Below are positions 34,676 through 46,345 of a stretch of 64,000 nucleotides of DNA, one piece after another (positions within the stretch are counted from its first letter, which is position 1; every line of letters begins with the position of its first letter). The position numbers and the translations under genes are program-made. Below the pieces are notes generated by a model. The model worked only from the letters and a program-made list of their open reading frames with translations, was not told the origin of the DNA and ran no database searches. Source of the stretch: Isoetes taiwanensis (lineage: Eukaryota; Streptophyta; Lycopodiopsida; Isoetales; Isoetaceae); contig JAJEKV010000012.1 in the NCBI GenBank assembly GCA_021234155.1, positions 8,276,448-8,340,447 of the forward strand, in the 5' to 3' direction.

Positions 34676-34999
34676 GTCGACATAGCCGACATGATTTCAA
34701 GAGCCTAGACTGTCATTTCAAGAGATGGCAGCAAAACTGTTTATAACTAGTTTATGTTTATATTCCTTCTCGCAGTAAACATTATAAATTTTTATCTGTT
34801 TAAGCTTTTTAATGAGAGAATGTTCTAAAGATTATCATCTTCATAAGGAATATCCTGAAGATTATCATTAATAATCTTTAGAATATTTTGAAGATTATCA
34901 CTGATAATCTTTGGAATATTCCAAGATGCTGCAAGTTACAACTTTTAACCTCTATCAGATATAATAGTTGTTAACGGTTAGATCGGAATAATCTTCGAG

Positions 35000-35690
35000 C
35001 CCAATGGTTTAAGGTTGTAGAACAATACCTTGACGCATGCTTCCTTAGTAAGCTATGGGATGCCAGCACCCTTGAACAGGTCAAGACAGCATATTATCAA
35101 CGCCACATAAATCCCATGTTGGAGTGGGACCCGCAATGCTACCTCCGCACTCATCTACCCATGAAAAAGCGCAGATCCATTGCAACTATCCGCATAGGTG
35201 CACACCATCTCCGAATTGAGACAAGGAGATGGGTTGGGGAGCTGCATTAGGAGAGGCTTTGTCAACCCTACCAGGCTGGAGCTGTGGAAGACGAATGCCA
35301 CACCCTTCAGAGTTGTTCGGCATATGATGACATTCAGATATGCTATGCTGAGCTGGTCCGTTCTGGCCAGCCCCTGCATGAGATGCTGAGCACGAGCTCG
35401 GTACGGAGGTTGGGATCATATATTCAAGAGATCATGAATCGCCGAGATCAGCTCGGTCCTCGGGCACTTACCTGATACATGTACATATTTCTGTCTATAT
35501 TTGTATTTGTATTCGTACAGTTTGACAGCAAACCTATTCCTATCACAGTTTTTCCCCCAAACAACCCTTTAGGGCGGGGAGGGAGTCTTTTAACCCGGAC
35601 AGTAATACGTTTGCTGCGCCTCCTATTTGGGTCCCATGGGCCAATTGGTCTCCGTGGACGATAAAAACTCTATTCTATTCTATTCTAAAA
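35000..35690 (+). mobile_element. 3' end of a non-LTR retrotransposon (LINE), truncated
   Basis: The plus strand reads FLSKLWDASTLEQVKTAYYQ, then RIGAHHLRIETRRWVGELH, a stop, GAVEDECHTLQSCSAYDDI and IQEIMNRRDQLG. This is the terminal Cys/His region found after the reverse transcriptase of many LINEs (LRIE.GRW...ED..H.L..C..Y). A noncoding 3' tail ends in a short (TCTAT)n run at 35670-35690, typical of LINE tails. The 5' part is missing. It is a different lineage from the LINE at 39403. Confidence 0.65.
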
Positions 35691-36619
35691 ATGAAATTGT
35701 ATATAGAGGTACATGTACGTTGATAGTTGCTTATAAAGATCAATCCTAAAAATCGGACAACATATGATGTGGAAATGTTAATTGTGGATATAAAGAAAGT
35801 TAGAACACATGGTTGTTATCCCTTTACACTAATGGAAAGTTTTATGCAGTTAAGGTAATGCTAACATGTCCGAGTCTATATGAGCTAAACAACTTACGTT
35901 ATAACATCAGTAATTGTTTAATATCGATTGGATGGAATAGCAATGATGTCCTCTGACATGTCAGTTTCTTCTATTTGTACAAGCTTTAATTCTGTTTATT
36001 GATAATGTGTTGCCTAAAGTGATTGTTGTCTGCGCCAAAGGGCCAGTAAGGGATAGAAACAGGGCAATAAGGGATAGAAATATGGCGATGGAGAAGGTTG
36101 TGGTCCAGATGGCAGTTGAAAATACTGAAAGAGAGAGGTTGAAGGGTTTTCGGTTGCTACGAGGATGATGCAGGGACGGCTTGCTGAGAGCGCTGGTGCG
36201 AAATGGAGGTTCGATTCCTCCAACTCTTTTTCCTAGCCAGAGGGCTGCCGATTCGGCTCCAGGACAGCTTGATTTTGGCATAGATGCAGGTTGGCGATTG
36301 AGGTGCAGGCTGGCGATTCTGCCTATTCAAAATCCAAGATAGACTGGTTCAATCTGTGTTTATGGTAGTCTAGGGATCGGTAGGTTCAAATTCGGTCCTT
36401 GCCATTGGCATTGGCATAGCAGGTGTTTATTGTGAAGGCATCCAGTTTTTGTTTGCTCAAAGGTTTCCATTTGCACCATTGGAAGTGGCAAGGAGGTTTC
36501 TGGTGAAAATTTCAATGGCTTTTGATGTGGCATTAGGTTTCCCAATTAGGTTTCAAAACGCTTCTGTTTAATTTTTTTTTGGAAAAAACATGCTAGTGCT
36601 TGGATTGGCTTTTTCTTTT
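35691..36619. other. Noncoding, no recognised gene
   Basis: No supported ORF. GGAGGTTCGATTCCTCC at 36208 looks like a tRNA T-arm but no tRNA body fits around it. Confidence 0.5.
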
Positions 36620-36731
36620 CAAAGGTTCTGTCTATGCGGCTGAAGATCATCTGCTTTCTATTTTGGGATGCTGATAAGAGCAGTCCAAATTCGTGGGAAG
36701 GCAGTCAAGTTCATTGGAGTGCAGCTAAGCC

Positions 36732-37860
36732 GTGAGGGCATCCGATTGCCTGAGCGGCTCTGGTTTGCTATGTGGTGTCGGAAGGCATGTTGTTTCCAAT
36801 TTCGGCTCCCAATTTGTTGATAAGAGGATGTTTGCCTTGATATCTAGTGGTGTTGGTGATGGCGTCTCATGCTCATTCTTCTGCAGCCAGCAGCAACACA
36901 AACGCAGGTATGTTTTAGGCCTTGTTTTCTCAGAATTTAGGATACTGAAGAGGATAGCCAAGCATTTGCCATGGTCTGGGCATACAGTGAATGAGGAGGG
37001 GAGGCCTCCAGAGAGCAGTGCTGCTGCTGTTGTGAGGTCCATGCAGCAGCCAATTCGGAGTGATGCTCATGCTCTCTTCCACAGCATTACCTTCGTTGAA
37101 AACACGTCTGAGCAGTTGGAATTGGATGTAAAGAGTGTGCAGGCATAATCTGCAAAGCACTCAAGGACACTCGTCTGCATTGCTTTGAGGGCATGTTGGG
37201 TTATTGTCTAAAGGATTCTGGGAAGATGCACTACAAGAACCATATGAAACAGGTGACTCCAGAGCAATTGGAGAGGGGGAATAATTTGTATGCGCTCTAT
37301 GGGGCCGGGGAAACAAGCACTGTGTTGTACTTGACAATAGGAACATGCTTGGGCTCACTCGCCACTTTATGTTGTATCATGGCCAACGCCAGAGGACGTC
37401 CAATCTGTATTATACGATTGCCCGGATGCTCCGCATAGGAAAGTTCGTGCTATCCAGTGCATGAATGTTGCTTTTCAACTCTTCCAGAATTAGTTATGTG
37501 CAGGTAGAGGAAGCCTAACGTCTGACGCTTGATCCTGACCCTGCTTCGATTAGGGACGTCAGATGTGTGATTTATGGATTTCGTCCGGATGAGGAGCCCA
37601 TTGACAAGATAGGAAAAAGATGTCATAGAATCTGGAACGATGCTATAGACTGCAGGAAACTTAATAAGTTGGATGCCATGCTAGACGAGGAAGATGATGG
37701 GGATGACGAGGGCGCAAATGTAGATGTGCAGGACTATCCTCCAAACGAAGAATATGTTGATCAATCTCCTTCATTTTTACCTCCTATTGATAGCACTGCC
37801 CTTCCCTTCCAGGACTTCATTCCCCTCTACTTTGTTGATGATTCTGTAGCTATTTCATAG
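36732..37860 (+). pseudogene. Rep-like ORF of copy 1, lacking the HUH part
   Basis: Readable in three shifted pieces. N-terminal piece: GVGDGVSCSFFCSQQQHKRR...RPPESSAAAVVRSM (36732-37148). Then LHCFEGMLGYCLKDSGKMHY with the catalytic-tyrosine motif Y-C-L-K at 37202-37213. C-terminal acidic piece: EPIDKIGKRCHRIW...LDEEDDGDDEGANV (37567-37860). About 530 bp that carry the HUH motif in copy 2 are missing here, so this copy cannot make a working nuclease. It is followed by a second ORF on the same strand. Confidence 0.6.
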
Positions 37861-37876
37861 TGAGGCACCTTGTACT

Positions 37877-38287
37877 ATGGATGCTTTGTGTTTCTGTGTT
37901 CTAAGTTTGTCAATCTGTTTTGTAGAAGAGAATGTGGAGCAAGCACACAGTGGTGGCTCCGTGCCAGTTCCATTCTCTACTTTCATCTTTGTGGATTTGG
38001 ATTCGGTGGAGGCGGCTCCCATTGTGGCAGTAGGAACTTTCTTTGATGTTGATTGGCTTAAAAAACACACTTGGCTTATTGTGCGTGATTTGATGATTGC
38101 TCTCACGAACACATTGGATGTGTTGGGGGAGGTTTTGATAGGCATGGACTATCCTGGAGTGCAAGTCATTGATCGTGATAGAAGAGTTTTCCGTGCTAAG
38201 GTTAATCATGTTCGTGCCATGCTGATATCTAGGATTCGTCAGTTAGAGCAGCCTGCCATGGCGCATCTACGCACCATGCGCTCTTGA
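37877..38287 (+). CDS. Second ORF of the HUH/Rep transposon (unknown function)
   Basis: A 136-codon ORF (DLDSVEAAPIVAVGTFFDVD, IALTNTLDVLGEVLIGMDYP, RVFRAKVNHVRAMLISRIRQ). It recurs with similar sequence in copy 2 (39300-38960, minus), so it belongs to the element. It starts right after the acidic end of the Rep-like ORF and may originally have been its C-terminal exon. I recognise no domain. Confidence 0.45.
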   Translation: MDALCFCVLSLSICFVEENVEQAHSGGSVPVPFSTFIFVDLDSVEAAPIVAVGTFFDVDWLKKHTWLIVRDLMIALTNTLDVLGEVLIGMDYPGVQVIDRDRRVFRAKVNHVRAMLISRIRQLEQPAMAHLRTMRS

Positions 38288-38525
38288 GAGCTAGATTTCG
38301 TGTTCTAGATGTGCAAAAACTTTGTTCATTGTATATACGTTTGCTATATGTATTCATGTTATGGTGTTACAGTTTTGTTATTACATTCCTGTCTACTGTG
38401 CCACTTGGATGGCCATGTTTCATGCCACTTGGGTAGCTGCTGTAATATCTTGTAATGCAAGTTATCTACTTTGACATGTGTAAGGCTCATATTTTTTATT
38501 GGGATGGCAATAGTTTGATCCAATG

Positions 38526-38720
38526 GTGTGGATGTTTTTCTTTTTTTGGAATGTGTGATTAGAGTTGAATGTATGGTGTGGATGTTTTTCTTTTTTTGTT
38601 GAATGTGTGATTAGAGTTCAATGTTCAACTCTAATCACACATTCAACAAAAAAAAAGAAAAAACTTTAATCACACATTCAACTCTAATCACACATTCAAC
38701 AAAAAAAAGAAAAACATCCA
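38526..38720. repeat. Palindrome centre joining the two HUH/Rep copies
   Basis: Centred near 38622. Each arm holds a tandemly duplicated block of about 45 bp containing GAATGTGTGATTAGAGTT and a TTTTTCTTTTTTT run. The mirror symmetry continues outward for more than 700 bp on each side. Confidence 0.85.
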
Positions 38721-39402
38721 CACCATTGGATCAAACTATTGCCATCCCAATAAAAAATATGAGTCGTGCACATGTCAAAGTAGATAACTTGCATTACAAG
38801 ACATTACAGCAGCTACCCAAGTGGCATGAAAGATGGCCATCCAAGTGGCACAGTAGACAGGAATGTAAGAACAAAACTGTAACACCATAACAGGAACATA
38901 TATAGCAAACGTATATACAATGAACAAAGTTTTTGCACATCTAGAACACGAAATCCAGCCCTCAAGGGCCCATGGTGCGTGGATGCGCCATGGCAAGCTG
39001 CTCTAACTGACGAATCCTGGATGTCAGCATGGCACGAGCATGATTAACCTCAGCACGGAAAATTTTTCTATCACGATCAGTGACTTGCACTCCAGGATAG
39101 TCCATGCCTATCAAAGCCTCCTCCAACACATACAATGTGTTCGTGAGAGCAATCATCAAATCATGCACAGTAAGCCAAATGTGTTTCTTAAGCCAATCAA
39201 TATTAAAGAAAGTTCATGCTACCACAATGGGAGCCGCCTCCACTGAATCATCCACGGAGATGAAAGTAGAGAATGGAACTGGCACGGAGCCACCACTTAT
39301 GCTTGCTCCACATTCTCATCTGCAAAACAGATTGATAAACTTAGAACACAGAAACACAAATCATCCACAATACAAGGTGATTCACCATGTAATAGCTATA
39401 GA
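38624..39402 (-). mobile_element. HUH/Rep transposon copy 2, 3' part (left of the LINE)
   Basis: Minus-strand mirror of 37860-38622, including the second ORF in decayed form. It ends at AATAGCTATAGA (39391-39402), the left target duplication of the LINE, and continues at 51384. Confidence 0.8.
39391..39402. repeat. LINE target site duplication, left copy
   Basis: AATAGCTATAGA, identical to 51384-51395. It lies immediately before the poly(T) that is the LINE's poly(A) tail on the minus strand. Confidence 0.9.
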
Positions 39403-39574
39403 TTTTTTTTTTTTTTTTTTTGAGGGCAAGGTTGGTTTTATATTTCATTTATAGAAAATACATAAGTTCCTTTGCTTATAAAAGCAAGGCATAACAGAAA
39501 GTCAAAACTAATATACTAATATAATAACTATGGTCCTAAGACCAAGCTTAAAAGTTTTAAGTAGAGGACCGGAT

Positions 39575-41871
39575 TCAAAATATCTGTTTATAGTATTGAC
39601 AGCAGTCCAAAAAGCTATCTCTGTAAGTACTTGAATTGAAAATCCGCCTATCAGGGACATCATGCCACATCAAGCACGTCTTGTAATGTGAAATCCGGGA
39701 TGTCATTCTTGCCAAACATCCTGAGTAACATGTCCAAATCTTCTGCAGTGTAATTTGTGAAGTCAAGAAGTAGTAGAACATGAGCTTGCCTTTTTTGTTG
39801 CCATTTGTGGAACAAATTCTCAAAATATGGTTTGAGGTTGTTGAACCTCCACACCTCCTTAATGTTGAGTACCTTTTTGATAGCTTTTGCATGTACCATT
39901 TCCCTTCTCAATTGCTTAAAGATACTTTCTTGCTCGGGCTTGGATAACTGTGAGAATTCCTCATCTGCATACTCTGTCACACCCATCATTCTCTCTCCAC
40001 TTCCTGTATTATTGAGTCTCTTCATTTCTCCTGTGTAAGACATCATCAAAAGCATTTAGATTAGTAAGAAAGAAATCAAAACTGCCATGGAATCTACCAA
40101 TTTTATCCCATGGTCTGTCGTAATTCTTTCCTCTAACCATTTTATGAGCCACTGCTGTATTTGCAATTAAATAGATGAATTCCTTTTTGATCCAAACCAA
40201 AGACGAATTCTTCTTGCCTATCTGAACTCTGTTCCTATATTTCCAAAGAATCCAGCATGCTATTGTTCTAAGAGTGTTTAAAAATCTGCTATTAGCATCC
40301 ATGAACCTAAGAATGTTATTTTCTGCAATTGATCCCTGGTTTATTTGTGCCAACTCCAAAACTCTGCAAGTTTCTTACATGTGAAAACATGATTAGAAGA
40401 TTCTGTTTGACCACAACCAAGTGGGCAGAATGGTGAAACTGAATTGTCAAATTTGGCCCTTTTATCATTAGTTGGCAAGCTCTGATGTAATAACAGCCAT
40501 CTGAATGTTTTAAGCTTGTTAGCAGTGTACAGTTTCCAGCTTTTTGCATTTATCTTGGCCAAAGTTTCCTCATCACAGTGCCACATTAAATTTGCTTTAG
40601 ATGGTTTGTGTATTATAATCTGTCTATACACTTCCTTAACTGAGTATATTTCCATTCCCTGCAATGTCCACTGGTTGGAATTTTCACTGAAACCATCCTG
40701 TGAGGCAACATTATCCATAACTTTCCTAAAGATTTCTCTATCAACCTGTGATCCTTTGGTAACTGCTGCTACTTCGTCCCAGGTTTTCCATCTGTTTTGT
40801 ATTCTTAAGTCTCCAAACTTCCTGAGGCCTGCCACATGCCATTGCATATATTTTTGTGGATGTTTCAAAGCTAAACAACCTTCTTCCTCTGTAGTAAGAT
40901 CTGGGTGCCAGAAGAAGTTGTTTTCCAGACATCTTGCATCAATTATAGGTGGCTTATAACACAGGCTTACCTTGTTCCATGCATCAAAGATCCTTTTCAT
41001 TGTTTTAGATGTTCCTACCCCTGACTTAATCTTGAAGAAAGCTGAATCAGGTAACTGGTGTGTTTAATGGCAGGACTTCCAACTATTTGTGATTTTTCCG
41101 ACCAATACTTGATTAATCTCAGAGCTGGTGAAGGTTTTGGACAATAGATGGCTCTCCAAACCAACTTAGCAGCCAGTGCTTGTGCTTGAACAAATAAATC
41201 CTTGCAGCCTAAACCACCATTCTTTTTGTCCTTAAGTAAGTCTGTCCAAGCCATCTTATGACTGCCCTGCCATATGAACTTCCTAATAGCTGTTTCAATC
41301 TTATTATACGAACCTTTGTCACCAATAATTGCTGAGGAAAAGTAGACATGTGTGCTACCAATCACTGCATTTGCAATTTCAACCCTGCCCAGCTAGTGAT
41401 AATGTATTTGGATATTTATTAAGTTTCTGCTTGATTCTTGAGACTATTGGTTCCCATACTCCTGGTAGATTTTTGTTTAGAGCCAAAGGAATACCTAGGA
41501 TGGTAATAACTGTATTTTTATCCAAGACCTTAATCCCATGTAAGTTCTGTTCCTGAGTATCCATAATGATTGCACTGCTTCTCTTGTTCAACATGACTCC
41601 TGCCACTTTACCAAAAATCTCAATTGCTTCCAGAAAATTCTACAGACTTTTATCTCCTTGTTTAAGAAAAACAAATGTGTCATCTGCATATTGCATAATA
41701 GTAAATGGTTCATGGTCTTCTGGCATTACCAAAGTCTGAATTTTACCTTGTTCTTGAAGATATATGGCCATTCTGGTAACTATTTCAGCAACAATAAAAA
41801 ATAAATAAGGTGCCAATGGGCAACCTTGTCTTACACCACGTCTGCATTGAAATTGTTTGGTTGGATTGCCA
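39575..41871 (-). pseudogene. LINE ORF2, 3' half: RT catalytic part and zf-RVT domain
   Basis: This continues the RT interrupted by the Helitron: GNPTKQFQCRRGVRQGCPLA, then the catalytic QYADDTFVF (about 41700), IFGKVAGVMLNKRSSAI, WQGSHKMAWTDLLKDKKNGG, and a zf-RVT domain (FRWLLLHQSLPTNDKR, CPLGCGQTESSNHVFTC). Several stops and frame changes (about 41640, 41380, 41010, 40340, 40010) break it. The YADD box is intact, but the protein cannot be made whole. Confidence 0.88.
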
Positions 41872-43614
41872 TCCTATATTATAAAACCGTGGCGTCGGTC
41901 TGTGCGCCCGATCGACGGTCGAGATCGTCTCAATGTCCCTGCCCCCCGATCGACGGCCCAGATTTGTTCGTTTGCCCTCCGTCCCCATGGACGATCCATA
42001 TTTGGCCACGTGGCATATAGAAGAGAGGTGTCGCTTCATCCTTTTAACGTGTCTTTGCGAAATTCTCCTTTTGCCTCTTTTTTCCTGCACTTTTTTTCCT
42101 GGAGCCCGGTATGTATCTGGAGGCTTTTTTGTATGTCTATTCCGATGGTCAGTTAGAAGTTGCGGGTTTGTGGATGAAGAGTGGTCGGATTTGAAGGATG
42201 TCCATGAAAATGCTGCAAAAAAAAGGGCGGTTCTCTACCACGATATCTTTTCTTGCCGTTTTCCTTCCATGACTCCAGGGCTCCTTTTGAAAAGTGTTTT
42301 TTGACGAAGAGCAGAGGTAGACTGTTATTCGGTAAGTTATTCACTCCCAACGCTAGCCCTAGGGAAAAAAAAACTCAAAATGATATATTGCCGGAGCTGG
42401 CCGTGACCATTAAAGCGGGCTTCAAATTCCTCTTCCGCTTTTAACTCTTTCCTGTAAGTGAGGCCTCTTCATACTCACCTATTTCTGTTCGTTGATTCCA
42501 ATCAAAAGTGCTGCTAATTTATCACATGTCTTGCTATTCTCTTACAAGAGCCCAGTCATGTATTATGGGTTAGATGTTTTTAACATTAGACATTGGACAT
42601 CTATGTCTAGCTTAACACTTCATGATCTGTCTGCACTAAAGAATCCGCAGAGCTCTGCCATTATTTTCTGCTTTTTATGGGTAATGGCAGATAAAGCAGA
42701 GGATGGAGCTTTATTCTCCATCTTCTCCCAATTGAGTCAGCCTTGGCCTATGGAAAACCTTTGCAGAAGCTAGCAGGCATTCCATACTCAATTGCAAGTA
42801 TCAAAAATCACAGATTAGCGCAGCCTATAGCCACATTGCAAGTGTCAAAAATCACAGATTAAATGCAGCCTATAGAGTCTTTTCCATAAGCTTTTGTCCG
42901 TCCTTTCACGATCAATGTGATAAACCGAATCAGCGATCTTCGCATTTCTTTTGTTGTTCAGAACTGGTATATTCCAAGTATTCTCAAGCTGGTAAAATGG
43001 GATCTTTTATAGCTTTCATACAGAGAATCTTAAGCAGGCTGTTATGGCACAAATTGCCAGGATCACAAATAAGCTAGCTTCTGTTTCAAAGTGGATCAGT
43101 AGCAGCAGCTTCATCTCAGGAGTACTATTAGGAGGAAACGCAAAGTTTCTATTGTGTTTCAAAGGGTATGAAACCTGAAGGTTTTCCTAAAGCGAGTGAA
43201 GTGCTAAAAAGGACGGCTGCTGTACTAACGGTAAGTTGCTATATATTGTTGTAAACATGTTAACCATCTACAACTTCTAATATTACTGTCTGCTCTGAGC
43301 AGATCACATATTGGATCCACTGATTACCCAAAAATGAGCTAATAAGACAGAAAAATATGGACAAAGACCTGGAGATTTGTTGAAGAAATCTCTTTATAGT
43401 TGTTGAAGTTTGTTGTAGCAGTGGTTAGTGCATTCTGCTTTATTATGCAATTTTTTAAGTTCAGTGTGTTGGCCTCTTGATTGGACTATTATTATGCAAA
43501 GAAATTCAGTGTTTTGACCTCTTGGTCATTTGACTCTTATGCAGTATAGTAATATGCTTCTGGATTTTGAAGAATAACATTCTGTTATATGTTTGGGGTT
43601 TTAAGTAATATACT

Positions 43615-43748
43615 GATGATGTATGACTTCTTAATTAAAGATAGTAGAGGCTGGGTTAAAGATAAATCCTATGTGGTTATGGATGATGTATGACTTCTTA
43701 ATTAAAGATAGTAGAGGCTGGGTTAAAGATAAATCCTATGTGGTTATG
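43615..43748. repeat. Tandem duplication of 67 bp inside the Helitron
   Basis: Two identical 67-bp units starting GATGATGTATGACTTC. Its plus frame reads WVKDKSYVVMDGGSFSYSGW, without a recognised domain. Confidence 0.9.
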
Positions 43749-44799
43749 GATGGTGGATCTTTTAGCTATTCAGGATGGTTGTTTTCCAAGGAGGATGCTT
43801 TAAGATACTGCAAGGTGTATGACTTCTTAGTCAATGATAATATATGCTGGGAAATTGTTCATATGTAAAGGATGGAAATGGTTTTCGGACCACTAAGTAA
43901 AAATAATGCCTACAATTAATAAGGTTATGGTTTAAAAGTTATGATCGGAAACTTGAAAGATGGGCTTCAAGACGTAAAGTACGTTTCCAGTAAAGACAAG
44001 TTGACTGCAATGGCAAAACATCCACTAGTATCAATGATTGTTCAAAAAAATGAAGATATAAGCAAGGTTGTTTCTTCAAAATTGCTAAAGATCAACTAAG
44101 AAAATTATATAAAGCTGCAGCAAGAAGGAAGATAATGTCATTAAGTGGAGCAAACATATGGGCTTTGACAGGGAGGAGGCCAAGATAAAATAGAATCAAT
44201 GAAGCATGAGGTCCATGAATGTTGGCTTGATAATATCAAAGTTTCACCAAAGGTTAGAAATGTCATGAAAAGGAATATAATTCCATGATATCTCGCAGGT
44301 TTGCTCTTTCAAGCAAAAGAATTTTTGTTGGAGATTATGTTTTCTTCTCAATTCTTATTAAAAATTCATAATTTTCTTCTGTACATTTCAATGCAGTTCC
44401 TAGTAACTCGCTAATGAATGCACATAGTTTTCATGAAATGTATTGCATCAAAATGTTTGTTACATTATTTACATCGCAGTAGAAATCTTGTAGTCATATG
44501 CTATTAGGTACTTTTTAGATGTAAATCCATTTACATTTGCATATACATCCAGTTGTACTTACATGTGCTTGACTATTAGATTTACATCCATCTATATTTA
44601 AATATACTTTGAGGTAATGAAACCAAATAGTTTATATCTAAATACATTAGATGTACATTAAATGTACATAAACATACATATAATGTACATTAAAAATAGA
44701 AATTAACTAGTTGGATATATGCCAGATGTACATCAAAATGTACGTCTACGTACATTTGTGTAGATTTAATATTATTAATACATTGAATGCATCTGGTTG

Positions 44800-45152
44800 C
44801 CAACATAGTCTAAATGCTTGTGTTATTGCAGTCTGAGCTTTATCAACAATTTGTTTATTGGAATCCTGATATTAAAATCCGTCTTGGATAGTTTGTGTAT
44901 CTGAAGCCTGAGTGCATAAGGAAATTGAACGAGAAAAACATATGTTGTTGTGTCAAACATGAGCAAGCAGATTTGTCCATAACAACCTTCAATGATACAA
45001 GGAGGGCTCTAGATATTAATTGCACTTGTTGCTACTGTGTTTATGCATTCCAAGGAAACAATGGAGTATGTCAAGCAAACAAGAAGAGTTTTGATAATGT
45101 TTATAGCTTGTGGAGGTCAATAGTTTGTGAGAAACATGTGACAGATGAATAA
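44800..45152 (+). pseudogene. Cys-rich fragment carried in the Helitron
   Basis: Plus-strand frame: YWNPDIKIRLG, a stop, then YLKPECIRKLNEKNICCCVK, HEQADLSITTFNDTRRALD and INCTCCYCVYAFQ up to a TAA near 45150. The pattern R-K-L...CCC..H is like a Cys-rich protein family that I know only from repetitive elements; its function is unknown. It may be captured sequence or part of an older element. Confidence 0.4.
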
Positions 45153-45714
45153 TATAAACTAAAATGTATCAAGGTGAATGTGATGAATATGAAATCAATG
45201 GGACTATGGCAGGTGGCACTAGGATGGTGAGACTAAAAAGCCATGCCCCTAGAGTTGCCCCTAGGACCTAGACTTCCTAAGGCAGGATAAAATCCTGCCT
45301 GCGAAGTATGCATGTAAAGCAAAAATTTTGCTCAACGGATGTGTGGTGAGTTGGTATAGGCTAGTAATGCCAATATAAGTATACATTTGGTTATGGGTTC
45401 AAAATTTACCAATGATTATTTATATTTGGGAGTTGGTTACTAGGGGTATACGATGATGATCTCGACGTGGTAGAACTCAAAAGCCTATACGCGTTATCCA
45501 CTTTGGCTGCAAGGCAGTGGGATAAACTAGTTAGTCTGTACAAGATTAGTCTAGTATGGACCTTAAACAAAGTAATAATTTCTTTCATTTCTTAATAAGA
45601 AAGAAGCAAAAATAAACAAGTACTCAGGTGCAAATTGAATAACACAAACATGGTATAAATATGTAGCACATAATGGTTTAATATATTCTTATATTCTTCA
45701 AAAAAAAAAAAAAA

Positions 45715-46345
45715 ATGTAGCACAATAACAGGGGTTCCAATGGGATTTGATATGGATGCACAAATCACTATCTCTGAGACCAAAGATCATACCCCTAAAA
45801 CATTTGAATAGGTTATTATTGAAAAAAAAAAAAAAACATAGATTCAATAGAAAAAATAAGCATGTTAACTGGTAGCATTGATTAAAGCGTTCTTATTAGG
45901 ATATTGAATTATTTTGGTAGAGGTTCGAGTCTCTATATCTCAAAATCTGAAACCTTAAGCGAACCCGTATAGAGAGGAGTCCCAAAAACCTTAAACGAAC
46001 ATGTATTCCATGTTTCAAAATCATAGGCACCCCCAGTCATAAATGACTATAATCAAAACAGAAGGCACTCAGAGGCTCCAACATACAATCTGGGCCATAT
46101 GATGGACAGATCTGACGACTGAGGTAGTCCAGGGTGCACCTTGTTTAGAATATGTAGCACAATAACAGGGGGTTCCAAGGGGATTTGATATGGATGCATA
46201 AATCACTATCCCTGAGACCATAGACCATACCCCTAAAACATTTGAATATGTTATTATTGAAAAAAAAAACATAGATTCAATAGAAAAAATAAGCATGTTA
46301 GTTTGCTGGTAGCATTGGTTAAAGCATTCGTATTAGGATATTGAG
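45715..46345. repeat. Direct repeat pair of about 190 bp inside the Helitron
   Basis: 45715-45908 and 46152-46345 share the phrases ATGTAGCACAATAACAGGG, CCCCTAAAACATTTGAATA and TTAGGATATTGA in the same order. Each contains an A-rich run near its middle; the left copy is also preceded by A13. The space between holds no gene. Confidence 0.85.

Larger units (their letters stand above)
36620..38622 (+). mobile_element. HUH/Rep (Y1) transposon, copy 1, internally deleted
   Basis: The left limit (AAAGGTTCTGTC) is where similarity to the reverse of 53130 begins. The 3' end is the palindrome centre near 38622. Compared with copy 2 it lacks about 530 bp at 37150, including the HUH motif and the basic/AT-hook region. 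The copies are joined tail to tail. Confidence 0.7.

Noticed and set aside
36180-36240. tRNA-like T-arm (GGAGGTTCGATTCCTCC)
   Set aside because: No acceptor stem, D-arm or anticodon arm fits around it.
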